Shown here one piece after another: positions 1 to 6,246 of a DNA stretch of 10,682 nucleotides (its first letter is position 1; the number at the start of each line of letters is the position of its first letter). The DNA is from Kiritimatiellia bacterium (lineage in GTDB: Bacteria > Verrucomicrobiota > Kiritimatiellia > RFP12 > DVOR01). The DNA lies in contig JAFTHG010000209.1 in assembly GCA_017457555.1 (NCBI GenBank), positions 1 through 10,682 on the forward strand, read 5' to 3'. The notes beneath the pieces are model-generated. The model had not been told where the DNA came from and did no database searches. It was given only the letters and a program-made list of their open reading frames with translations. Made by a program: the position numbers and the translations under genes.

Positions 1-26
1 ACTCGATTTTTGGTATCCTTGTTCAT
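1..26 (-). CDS. 5' end of an unidentified gene, cut by the window edge
   Basis: Only the first eight codons are visible, reading MNKDTKNR leftward from an ATG at 26-24. A near-perfect Shine-Dalgarno sequence, AAAGGAGG on the minus strand (complement of 36-43), lies nine bases before the ATG, which is the reason to believe the start. The gene diverges from the S1-NYN gene at 298. Its product cannot be recognised from eight residues. Since a CRISPR effector or array could lie to the left, the identity of this gene matters for interpreting the cas1-cas2 cluster. A second ATG at 34-32 is in another frame and sits too close to the Shine-Dalgarno to be used. Confidence 0.5.
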
Positions 27-106
27 GTCAGCATTCCTCCTTTGATTGTGTTTTTTGATCTACTAAAATCATAGCGGACTTGCTGACTTTTTTCATTTTG
101 GCTCGT

Positions 107-122
107 CGCCCCCCGGGGGGCG
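107..122. repeat. Perfect 16-base G+C palindrome between divergent genes
   Basis: The sequence CGCCCCCCGGGGGGCG is fully self-complementary with no loop. It stands out in a fairly A+T-rich intergenic stretch between the divergent starts at 26 and 298. It could be an operator for a dimeric regulator of both genes, or part of a hairpin in the 5' leader. No T-run follows it on either strand, so it is not a standard intrinsic terminator. Its function is unknown. Confidence 0.6.
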
Positions 123-297
123 TAGGATGATAAGCCTTCTTCTTTCCTTTTCGGCATTCTTTCCTCTGAAAGTCACTCTTCTTACCCTCGCGGTTATATT
201 GTGCAATATTCACGCTAAAAAATGGTTTAATGCTTTCGTTGACACCGCAGAAGGTGTAATTCACAACATGAACTTAATTTCAGAAAGGGCGAAAGCT

Positions 298-1353
298 ATG
301 AATACTGTTAATAGTCGTTTTGTTACTCCCAAGACCGTACTTCAGAAGGGTGATGTTGTTACTGCAGTGGTGACACGTGTCCATAATGGAGGCGTTTCGG
401 TGAAGGTATTGCCGGCGGGTGTCTCTGGTGTTGTCAAGTTGAGCAGCTTTGGCGAGACGAAGGCGGCGCGCGAGGCGGCTTTGGCAAAGGTGAAGATTGG
501 TCACAAGTTGACGGTGAAGGTGGAGTCCTATCAACCATGTATGCAACAGTATGTCTTGATGAAGGTGGAGATTCCGCGCAAGCCGATGAAGCATCTCTTG
601 CCGGCGGGCACCACGATTGTGGTGGACTCGGCCAATGTCTTGGGCATGGTACACAAGGTTTTGCCGAAGATGGCACCGGTGGATATCTTGCGTTCGTTGG
701 ATGAAGGTCTGGTGAATGCAGGCTATGAGACGCTGTTCTTCATGGAGGTGAAGACGCTCTGGTGGGCCATGCACGCATTTCCTGAGACGGCAGAGGTGTT
801 TGAGGCCTTCTGCACGGAGAAGGTGGGGCTTGTGTATGGTGATGAGGCGGATGAAGTGTTGTTGCAGACCGCCTTTTCCATGCCGGGTGCGGTGATTCTC
901 TCCAATGATCGCTTTCGTGACTATGCTGAATCCTATCCTGAAATTGTTGGCACGAAGCGTGTGACCCATTTGAATGTGACGGGAAACGCGTATCCTATGA
1001 TGGGGATTTATGGCGTGAAGGAGTTGATCCTATTGCAACACGTTGAGTTGAAGAAGGAGGACGAGACGCTGCCACCAGAGATTGCCTGTATTGAGGAGCG
1101 TTATTCTTCACCTGTGACACCGCGTGCGGTGTGTTCTCAGAACTGTCTTTGCCAATTGCGTCGTAAGGCTGCCGAACACGATCCTGAGGCGCTCGAATGC
1201 CTGGCGACGCGTTATGCGGAAGGTGATGGGGTGGCGCGCAACTTCCGTAAGTCGGCCACGTTGGACCGTTGCACCCAGAAAGCTAAGAAACGCAGTTGGC
1301 AGCAGACGCGTCGCCAAAAGCGTGGTGTGAATCACTTTCGCAAATGTGCATAA
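298..1353 (+). CDS. S1 domain plus NYN (Zc3h12a-like) RNase-type protein with a C-terminal Sel1-like repeat
   Basis: This 351-residue protein has three parts. Residues about 15-92 form an S1-type OB fold (KGDVVTAVVTRVHNGGVSV, then GVSGVVKLSSF), which usually binds RNA. Residues about 104-250 resemble the NYN/PIN-like RNase fold of the Zc3h12a type: VVDSANVLG with Asp110, then GDEADEVLL (Asp182, Asp185), then VILSNDRFRDY with Asp204 and Asp208, acidic positions that typically hold metal in such nucleases. Residues about 287-320 (KAAEHDPEALECLATRYAEG, continuing DGV) match a single Sel1 repeat, and the tail is very basic. The role inferred is a cytoplasmic RNA-binding endoribonuclease. The start at 298 has AAAGGG about ten bases upstream and places S1 at the N terminus. 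An in-frame ATG at 127 would add 57 residues including a hydrophobic stretch, which I consider less likely. It heads the run of eight same-strand genes ending in cas2. Its substrate is unknown. Confidence 0.75.
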   Translation: MNTVNSRFVTPKTVLQKGDVVTAVVTRVHNGGVSVKVLPAGVSGVVKLSSFGETKAAREAALAKVKIGHKLTVKVESYQPCMQQYVLMKVEIPRKPMKHLLPAGTTIVVDSANVLGMVHKVLPKMAPVDILRSLDEGLVNAGYETLFFMEVKTLWWAMHAFPETAEVFEAFCTEKVGLVYGDEADEVLLQTAFSMPGAVILSNDRFRDYAESYPEIVGTKRVTHLNVTGNAYPMMGIYGVKELILLQHVELKKEDETLPPEIACIEERYSSPVTPRAVCSQNCLCQLRRKAAEHDPEALECLATRYAEGDGVARNFRKSATLDRCTQKAKKRSWQQTRRQKRGVNHFRKCA

Positions 1354-1367
1354 GGCAGGAGAATGCT

Positions 1368-1502
1368 ATGGTTAAGATTGATTTTGAGGCTTTTGCCTTT
1401 AATAAGGGATGTGAATCGTTTGAGATGTTGGCGTTTCTGCCACCACAGGTCGTTGAGGATGTAGATCTCTGCGGATGTCTTAAACGATTAGAACTGAAGT
1501 GA
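1368..1502 (+). CDS. Small unidentified protein, 44 residues
   Basis: The start is an ATG with GGCAGGAG seven bases upstream, and the gene begins 14 bases after the S1-NYN stop, so it is probably cotranscribed and may be translationally coupled. The protein begins MVKIDFEAFAFNKG and contains a PPQVVEDVDLCGC segment with two closely spaced cysteines; a third lies at residue 15. There is no signal peptide or membrane helix, and no family is recognised. The good ribosome binding site and fit within a compact operon are the only evidence that it is translated. It may be an accessory or regulatory partner of the S1-NYN protein. Confidence 0.5.
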   Translation: MVKIDFEAFAFNKGCESFEMLAFLPPQVVEDVDLCGCLKRLELK

Positions 1503-1572
1503 CGTGCGTCATTATAGTATCACTCAACAACCCCGTGTATTGTTTTCACGAACTCAGTAAAGGAATCCTGCC

Positions 1573-1878
1573 ATGACGATGCAGAAAATTCAAAATGTTA
1601 CACCTGTGACTCCCATCTATGATGAGGATAATCTCCCCGATGAGCTCTTTTACCCGGAGGAGCTCGCAGAACTGAATGCCGGCGCATTATGCACTACGAC
1701 TGTTGGTGAAATCCTGGAGCCGTCAGATAGTGATTACGATGAGGGCCCGGACGATGAGGTGGAAGACGGCTGTATGATTACAGATGGGGTGGGGGAAATT
1801 ATTGACCCCGAGGAAGCCACTCCTTTCTGGGATGTCTTTCCGGAAGAGGAGGATACGCCGGAAACAGAAATGCTCTGA
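1573..1878 (+). CDS. Extremely acidic small protein, possible DNA mimic
   Basis: This 101-residue protein contains 31 Asp/Glu and only one basic residue (Lys5), with no Arg or His. AAAGGA lies eight bases before the ATG. Acidic runs occur at residues 52-65 and 91-99. A short internal repeat is visible: VGEILEP at 44-50 and VGEIIDP at 73-79, each followed by further acidic and aromatic residues, which suggests a duplicated module. No signal peptide or membrane segment is seen. Proteins with this charge pattern often mimic DNA or occupy nucleic-acid-binding sites, as some anti-restriction and anti-CRISPR proteins do, but sequence alone cannot prove this. It stands just before the DarT1 toxin gene (24-base gap), so it could inhibit or regulate DarT1, the S1-NYN protein or Cas1-Cas2. 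No homologue is recognised. Confidence 0.65.
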   Translation: MTMQKIQNVTPVTPIYDEDNLPDELFYPEELAELNAGALCTTTVGEILEPSDSDYDEGPDDEVEDGCMITDGVGEIIDPEEATPFWDVFPEEEDTPETEML

Positions 1879-1902
1879 AGCAGATGCGACAGGAGCGTTA
1901 AA

Positions 1903-2580
1903 TTGGAGCGACAAAGAACGATGTCGGATTTTTCAGAAGAGGCGTCACAAATTCTGCGAGAACTCAAAAGCCGCGGTGTGAGGGCTTTGTGTCACTTTAC
2001 CACTCTGGATAATGCTGCAAGTATTATTCGTATGGGGGCTTTGTATTCGCAGCAAACCTTGCGACAGATGAATATACCTGCTGATATTCAGGATTTGTCG
2101 CGTTTTGAAGGCTTTCAGTATCTGAATTTGTCAATTCAACAGCCCAATTGGAAGTTGTGGCAAAAGTTTGCCCGTACCAAAATGGATCAGGGATACAATA
2201 AGCGATGGTGTCTCTTCTTGATCAATCCGGAGGTGTGTGCCCGTGCTGGTGTCAAATTCACAACGGCTAATGCAACAGCATGGAATGTCCGGCGCGCAGG
2301 CACAGCAGAAGGCGTAGAGGGCTTACGTGCACTCTTCGGAGCTTCCGTGGTTGATTGTCAGGGAATGACGCTTCGTCCTGCTGGTTTAGCACCGGCGTTC
2401 CCTACGAGTGAACAGGCGGAAGTGCTTTGTCCTGAGCCTATTTCAATAGCGGAAACAAGTGGCATCATTGTCATGAATGAGGCAGATAAAACATCACTGT
2501 GTGCTGTTGTTCCCGTAAATCCTGCACTGATTAGAGTGAACTGGCGCAGTTTTCCCGCATTACTTAGACAAATTGCGTAA
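1903..2580 (+). CDS. darT1: DarT1-type DNA ADP-ribosyltransferase toxin (DUF4433 family)
   Basis: The product is about 225 residues, normal for DarT toxins, which attach ADP-ribose from NAD+ to bases in single-stranded DNA and block replication. Visible family signatures are ALCHFTTLDNAASIIRMGAL (His31, the NAD-binding start of the ART fold), YLNLSIQQPNW at 73-83, WCLFLINPEV at about 102-111, and SEQAEVLCPEPI near the C terminus, where Glu173 sits in the position of the catalytic glutamate. The DarT1 subtype is inferred from the next gene, a DarT1-associated NADAR antitoxin; DarT1 modifies guanine, whereas DarT2 modifies thymine and pairs with a DarG macrodomain. The best start is a TTG at 1903 with AGGAG seven bases upstream; an ATG at 1921 is the alternative and lacks a well-spaced Shine-Dalgarno. 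A weak start codon would keep toxin output low. The catalytic residues look intact, so the toxin is probably active. Confidence 0.85.
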   Translation: MERQRTMSDFSEEASQILRELKSRGVRALCHFTTLDNAASIIRMGALYSQQTLRQMNIPADIQDLSRFEGFQYLNLSIQQPNWKLWQKFARTKMDQGYNKRWCLFLINPEVCARAGVKFTTANATAWNVRRAGTAEGVEGLRALFGASVVDCQGMTLRPAGLAPAFPTSEQAEVLCPEPISIAETSGIIVMNEADKTSLCAVVPVNPALIRVNWRSFPALLRQIA

Positions 2581-2600
2581 CTTAAAAGGAGGTCAACTTT

Positions 2601-3314
2601 ATGGCAATCCGTCCCGTATTCTTTCCCATTCTTCCAAGCGAAGCAGCCCATCCCGGTGTGAACGTTCGTAATGTCTCCTTCCCATGGGTGCCAGGACAGG
2701 CCTTTTCACAACGGCAAAAATGTGCTCATTCTCTGCAATCAGCTATCCGCTCACTGTTCCCGGAGGCCAGAGTGCTTGAAATTTCCAGTAAATCAAGCGA
2801 TCTTCTCGGGGTTGAACTAAGTGCGCTCAATCTAACCTTCCCGGACGGTATCTCTGTGGAAAATCACTATCAATGTGCAAAAATCTTTGATTCGCATTTG
2901 GGCCCCTTTCCAGAGTGGTTGTGCTTGACACCGCAAGAGGTGCGCCGGCGAATCCATGAGGCGGGAGAAGGACGTCGACTGAGAGGCTTTTCGTATGCAG
3001 GTGAAATGTGGCCTTTGATGCCTGTCAGTCTGTTTTATGATTGGCTCTATTGCACAGCTCTTGTACATCACACTACCTTGACGCAACGACTCCTCTCGTA
3101 TAACGCCTTCACCGATATTGAATTTAATCCGGAAAAATCGGTGAGTTGTCAGGCCGCAGCGGCAGCCTACTATTGTTCGCTTCATGCTTTTGGTGTGGTG
3201 GAACCACTGCTCAAATCTCCTGCAGAGTTTGAACACGCATATTCACAACATATCCGTATGACCTCAGGTAAGGCAATGGGAACAGCCCAACAGGAAGAGT
3301 TGCACTTTACATAA
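2601..3314 (+). CDS. DarT1-associated NADAR-family antitoxin (ADP-ribosyl-guanine hydrolase)
   Basis: This 237-residue protein matches the NADAR-type antitoxin that partners DarT1. Recognisable segments in order: RPVFFP near the start, FPWVPGQAFSQRQKCAHSLQ at 27-46, VLEISSKSSDLLGVELSALN at 58-77, VENHYQCAKIF at 86-96 (with a conserved-looking Glu87), GPFPEWLCLTPQEV at 101-114, WPLMPVSLFYDWLY at 137-150, and NAFTDIEFNPEKSVSCQA at 168-185. NADAR proteins hydrolyse N-glycosidic bonds; in this pair the enzyme removes ADP-ribose from guanine in DNA and so reverses the toxin. The gene begins 20 bases after the toxin stop. A perfect AGGAGG (2587-2592) sits eight bases before an ATG, much stronger initiation than the toxin's TTG, consistent with excess antitoxin. 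It replaces the DarG macrodomain protein of DarT2 systems. Confidence 0.85.
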   Translation: MAIRPVFFPILPSEAAHPGVNVRNVSFPWVPGQAFSQRQKCAHSLQSAIRSLFPEARVLEISSKSSDLLGVELSALNLTFPDGISVENHYQCAKIFDSHLGPFPEWLCLTPQEVRRRIHEAGEGRRLRGFSYAGEMWPLMPVSLFYDWLYCTALVHHTTLTQRLLSYNAFTDIEFNPEKSVSCQAAAAAYYCSLHAFGVVEPLLKSPAEFEHAYSQHIRMTSGKAMGTAQQEELHFT

Positions 3315-3326
3315 TTTCTAACATGG

Positions 3327-3485
3327 ATGAAAATCATAAAGCCTATATCTTCTCAAATCTGTGGCCAGCGTAGTAGATATTGGCTCTCTCTTGGAAGGTG
3401 TACGATTGATGGCGTTGATGCAGTTGCATCTTTGAAGATGGTAGAAGAAGGCATAAGGATGGTTCGGAGTAGAAGAGGGTACTAA
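3327..3485 (+). CDS. Small basic protein, 52 residues, translationally coupled to cas1
   Basis: An open frame fills the gap between the NADAR antitoxin and cas1. It reads MKIIKPISSQICGQRSRYWL and continues to a very basic end, VRSRRGY. Its TAA stop overlaps the cas1 start in the sequence TAATG (3483-3487), a typical sign of translational coupling. The frame has no internal stop back to the antitoxin's own stop, which is the same frame. The Shine-Dalgarno before the ATG at 3327 is poor, so the start is uncertain, and it might instead be read by reinitiation after the antitoxin. No family is recognised. Alternatives are a small nucleic-acid-binding partner of Cas1-Cas2, the eroded tail of a lost cas gene, or chance. 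Confidence 0.4.
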   Translation: MKIIKPISSQICGQRSRYWLSLGRCTIDGVDAVASLKMVEEGIRMVRSRRGY

Positions 3486-4516
3486 TGGCGACACTTTATG
3501 TTAATCGTCGTGCTACGTCTATTCATCGCGAAGGACAGCATCTCGTGGTGAAACAACGTGGAATGGGCTCAGCAGTAAATGTACAAACCGTACCACTTCA
3601 CGAGGTGACCGGAGTCGTTGTGGTTGGCGAACCCTCAATTACATTTCCTGCACTTTCTTGTTTTATTCAACGGCAAATCCCAGTATCCTTCCTTTCAGTT
3701 GGCGGTTCGTGGCGTGGCTGTATCGACACTGCTTCAGACAACTATGGTGAGCGCCGCCGGAAACAATATCAATTAGCTTCAGAACAGGCACGCTTTCTTG
3801 AAATCGCCAAAGCGATCCTTTCTGCCAAACTCTATAATGCGCGACGTCTCCTTCAGCGATTAAGTGCCAACAGGAGACCTCATGTATCATGGACGTCTCC
3901 GGAAGATCTGCAACACGTGCATCAGTTACAATGGATTGCCACCCATCTGCATCAATGTGCTTCGCCGAATGCGCTTCGTGGTATGGAAGGCCTTGGTGCC
4001 GTCCATTATTTTTCCCTTTTAAGCACGTTCTTTCCTCCGGACGCAGCTTTTCAGGGACGCCGTCGCCATCCGGCTAAAGACCCGGCGAATGCACTTCTGT
4101 CATGGGCGTATTCACTCCTGCTGTCAGAATTAATTGCCAGTGTGCGACACCATGGGTTAGATCCTGCAATGGGCGTACTTCACGTTAATGCCAATCGCTC
4201 GCCAGCCCTTGCGCTGGATTTAATTGAACCTTTCCGCCCTTGTGCCGATCGGCTGACTCTCAATCTTTTGACGCGTCATATCATCCATCCGCAAACACAC
4301 TTCAAACGCCTTCCATCCGGAGCCGTTATGTTAAATGATGAGGGGCGCTCACGAGTCTTTTCTGCTTATGAAACAATGTTAAGCAGAACGTTCGTGAGTC
4401 CCAATACCGGGAAACAAACCACCCTCCGGGAATCATTGCATCAGCAAGTTTTGCACTATTTGCACTTTTTGGAAGATCAAACAGCAACCGTGACTTCATT
4501 TTTTAAGATTCCTTAA
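3485..4516 (+). CDS. cas1: Cas1, CRISPR adaptation integrase
   Basis: This 343-residue protein has the full Cas1 architecture and normal length. The N-terminal beta domain opens TLYVNRRATSI and contains VVVVGEPSITFPALSCF. The helical domain carries RKQYQLASEQARFLEIAKAI and AKLYNARRLLQRL. The metal-binding active site appears intact: Glu168 in GMEGLGAVHYF, His233 in GVLHVNAN, and Asp245 and Glu248 in LALDLIEPFRP. The motif RRRHPAKDPANALLSWAYSL at 192-211 is also characteristic. Cas1 forms a complex with Cas2 and inserts protospacers at the leader end of a CRISPR array. The start at 3485 overlaps the preceding stop (TAATG), with AGAGGG five bases upstream. cas2 follows directly. I cannot assign the CRISPR type from Cas1 alone; no effector genes or cas4 are in the window. 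Confidence 0.95.
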   Translation: MATLYVNRRATSIHREGQHLVVKQRGMGSAVNVQTVPLHEVTGVVVVGEPSITFPALSCFIQRQIPVSFLSVGGSWRGCIDTASDNYGERRRKQYQLASEQARFLEIAKAILSAKLYNARRLLQRLSANRRPHVSWTSPEDLQHVHQLQWIATHLHQCASPNALRGMEGLGAVHYFSLLSTFFPPDAAFQGRRRHPAKDPANALLSWAYSLLLSELIASVRHHGLDPAMGVLHVNANRSPALALDLIEPFRPCADRLTLNLLTRHIIHPQTHFKRLPSGAVMLNDEGRSRVFSAYETMLSRTFVSPNTGKQTTLRESLHQQVLHYLHFLEDQTATVTSFFKIP

Positions 4517-4525
4517 AGATTGTTT

Positions 4526-4801
4526 ATGTATTATCTGGTCGCCTATGACATTGCCTCCGGGAAGCGCTTAAGAGGCGTGGCAAAACTCTGTAAGAACTAT
4601 GGGGTGCGGATCCAGAAAAGTTTCTTTGAATGTCATCTGGAGATGGACGCGTTTGAAAGTTTTTGGGAGAAATTGCAGGCCGTAACGCATGCACCGGAAG
4701 ATCGGATCCTTGTTTTTCCCATTTGCGCTACCTGTTTGAAACGTATACGCCAAAACATACCGGTAATTCATCCGGAGCCTGTTTCAATGTGGATCTTCTA
4801 A
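4526..4801 (+). CDS. cas2: Cas2, CRISPR adaptation subunit
   Basis: This 91-residue protein has the ferredoxin-like Cas2 pattern: an opening strand YYLVAYDIAS with the conserved Asp8, the basic segment GVRIQKSFFECHLE at about 26-39, which forms the dimer and DNA-contact region, and a C-terminal strand PVSMWIF. Length is normal for the family. Cas2 bridges two Cas1 dimers and positions the spacer DNA; it is structural in most systems. The gene starts nine bases after the cas1 stop. I chose the ATG at 4526 because it begins directly at the first strand; an in-frame TTG at 4520 would add two residues. The Shine-Dalgarno is weak, so translation is probably coupled to cas1. No CRISPR repeat is seen in the 173 bases after its stop. 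Confidence 0.93.
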   Translation: MYYLVAYDIASGKRLRGVAKLCKNYGVRIQKSFFECHLEMDAFESFWEKLQAVTHAPEDRILVFPICATCLKRIRQNIPVIHPEPVSMWIF

Positions 4802-4974
4802 TCGGAGGGATGGCCTTTTCCATCACAGAGCGCAGGTGTGGGATGACACACATGGGTGATGTAAATGTGAGAAATCGTCATAGCCGAGGTCGGAGGTGGC
4901 ATTTATCGTAACCCCCGTCACTATGGGCGGTGAGGAGGTTTTGTTTTCGGGGCGTTTTTGGAGAGTGTGGGGGA

Positions 4975-5694
4975 TTACCAGAAGGCGTAGGCGTCGAGGG
5001 CGAGGACGTGGAGGCCGAGGAGGAGGTTGGTTACGATGTGGGCGATGATGGGGGCTCGGAGGCTACCGGTGCGGGTGGCGAGGGCTCCGTAGGCAATGCC
5101 GTCGAGGAGGCCGCCGATGAAGCGGTCGTGTTCAAAGGCAAAGACGGTGGCTGTCACCCAGAAGGCGTAGGGGGTGACGTCGCCAAGGGGGAGGCGTTGC
5201 CAGTCTTTTTGGGTGAGCCAGCGCATCAGAAAGCCGCGGAAGAACCATTCTTCGATGGGGGCTATGACAAAGGCTGAGCCGATGAGTTTGATGATGGCAA
5301 GGATGGGGTGACGTGTGTAGGCGTAGCACCAGGAGGCGCTGTAGTCGGGTTGGGCGCCGGGCATCATAACGAGCCATTTGCGGTACCAGTCGGTTACGGC
5401 GGGATAGGGGGTGCTTTCAGGGATGGCCCAGAGGACGTAGACGGCGATACCGGTGAGGATGCCGAGGGGAAGGCTTCCTTTTACGGCGTGGCAGGGGGCG
5501 AAACGCCAGGGTTTCAGGAGGAGGACGAGGCCTGCACAGAGGATGGTTTTGGCGGCGTAAACAAAGGCAGGCGCGTCAAAACTGTGGGGCACAAAGAAGA
5601 TGACAAGTCCGGCAATCCAGAGGAAAAAGGGCCAAGTGAGGGCTCGGGTGGGGGCCTGTTCGTCAGGGAAGTGATTGCGGAGTCGGGTAAACAT
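4975..5694 (-). CDS. CPBP-family intramembrane protease, PEP-CTERM/exosortase-associated CAAX-protease type
   Basis: This is a multi-pass membrane protein of 239 residues with the three CPBP (CAAX protease and bacteriocin-processing) motifs: EEWFFR (Glu148, Glu149, Arg153), FxxxH (Phe185 to His189, in VFAFEHDR) and HxxxN (His219, Asn223, in APIIAHIVTNLLLG). The catalytic set is therefore complete. The EHDRFIGGLLDGIAYGALAT stretch and the ending ALDAYAFW resemble the CAAX-protease-related proteins of exosortase/PEP-CTERM systems, though no exosortase is in the window. The start at 5694 (MFTRLRNHFP) is 20 bases past the sugar transferase stop and has AGGG upstream; a longer in-frame reading back to 5853 would overlap the transferase and is unlikely. 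Cotranscription with the transferase suggests a cell-surface or exopolysaccharide role. The substrate is unknown. Confidence 0.8.
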   Translation of the reverse strand: MFTRLRNHFPDEQAPTRALTWPFFLWIAGLVIFFVPHSFDAPAFVYAAKTILCAGLVLLLKPWRFAPCHAVKGSLPLGILTGIAVYVLWAIPESTPYPAVTDWYRKWLVMMPGAQPDYSASWCYAYTRHPILAIIKLIGSAFVIAPIEEWFFRGFLMRWLTQKDWQRLPLGDVTPYAFWVTATVFAFEHDRFIGGLLDGIAYGALATRTGSLRAPIIAHIVTNLLLGLHVLALDAYAFW

Positions 5695-5714
5695 AGGGTG
5701 TTGCCCTGATGGAT

Positions 5715-6233
5715 TCAGTTGCCTTTGAGGTGAAAAAGGGTGCGATAGAGGATACGGCAGTCCATCAGGAAGGAGCGTTTTTGGACGTATTCCAGATCGT
5801 ATTGCACCTTTTCGGCCCGCGTAATGGCGTTGCGTCCATGGACTTGTGCCCATCCGGTGATCCCGGGGCGTACGTCATGACGGTGCATTTCGGCCTCTGT
5901 ATAATCGTCAAGGTAGGCCATGAGCAGGGGACGCGGCCCCACGAGCGCCATTTTCCCGGAGAGAACGTGGAGCAATTCGGGGAGCTCGTCCAGCGAGGTC
6001 TTACGCAGAAAGGCGCCGAGACGCGTGGTGCGTTCGTCATCGGAGGCGGTTCCCGGACGCATGGTTCGGAATTTGACAAGGGTAAAGGGCTCAGCATGCC
6101 ATCCCGGTCGCTCCTGACGGAAGAAGACGGGCCGCCCATCAACACAGGCAATGATGCCAGCTAATACGCCTAAAAGTGGCAACCACAGGGGCGCAGTGAG
6201 GAGCACGAGCAGGAGTTCGAGGAACCGTGGCAT
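5715..6233 (-). CDS. PglC/WcaJ-type polyprenyl-phosphate sugar-1-phosphate transferase
   Basis: This is a compact bacterial sugar transferase of 172 residues, the size of the minimal PglC-like catalytic core. An N-terminal hydrophobic segment (residues about 5-30) forms the membrane-entering helix. The core shows PVFFRQERPG, FTLVKFRTM at 50-58, the catalytic Asp-Glu dyad in TSLDELPEL (Asp82, Glu83), GKMALVGPRPLL and VRPGITGWAQVHGRN at 121-135. Such enzymes move a phospho-sugar from a nucleotide sugar to undecaprenyl phosphate, the first membrane step of capsule, O-antigen, exopolysaccharide or glycoprotein synthesis. The gene starts 13 bases after the nadE stop without a clear Shine-Dalgarno, suggesting coupling, and is followed by the CPBP protease gene. 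No glycosyltransferases are nearby, so the glycan cannot be named. Confidence 0.92.
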   Translation of the reverse strand: MPRFLELLLVLLTAPLWLPLLGVLAGIIACVDGRPVFFRQERPGWHAEPFTLVKFRTMRPGTASDDERTTRLGAFLRKTSLDELPELLHVLSGKMALVGPRPLLMAYLDDYTEAEMHRHDVRPGITGWAQVHGRNAITRAEKVQYDLEYVQKRSFLMDCRILYRTLFHLKGN

Positions 6234-6246
6234 GGGCGTGGCGTCA

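Noticed and set aside
239..267. TTGACA at 239-244 as the -35 of an operon promoter
   Set aside because: The -35 word is perfect, but the sequence 17 bases downstream (CACAAC) matches only half of the -10 consensus, so I cannot support a promoter here.
127..297. N-terminal extension of the S1-NYN protein with a hydrophobic segment
   Set aside because: The ATG at 127 has no properly spaced Shine-Dalgarno, it lies against the G+C palindrome, and an RNA-binding cytoplasmic protein is better served by the start at 298.
280..969. 229-residue open frame on the minus strand
   Set aside because: It lies opposite the S1-NYN gene, has a His/Leu/Arg-rich composition typical of an antisense shadow, and matches no family.
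4911..4947. Intrinsic terminator after cas2
   Set aside because: ACCCCC and GGGCGGT can pair with one bulge, but the T-run starts seven bases past the stem and is interrupted, so the evidence is too weak.
4802..4974. Degenerate CRISPR array or leader after cas2
   Set aside because: I found no unit repeated with spacer-like intervals; the short GAGGTCGGAGGTGG-like similarity is low-complexity only.
4930..5709. Plus-strand open frames rich in Gly, Glu and Val
   Set aside because: They mirror the G+C-rich CPBP protease gene on the other strand, which has clear catalytic motifs.
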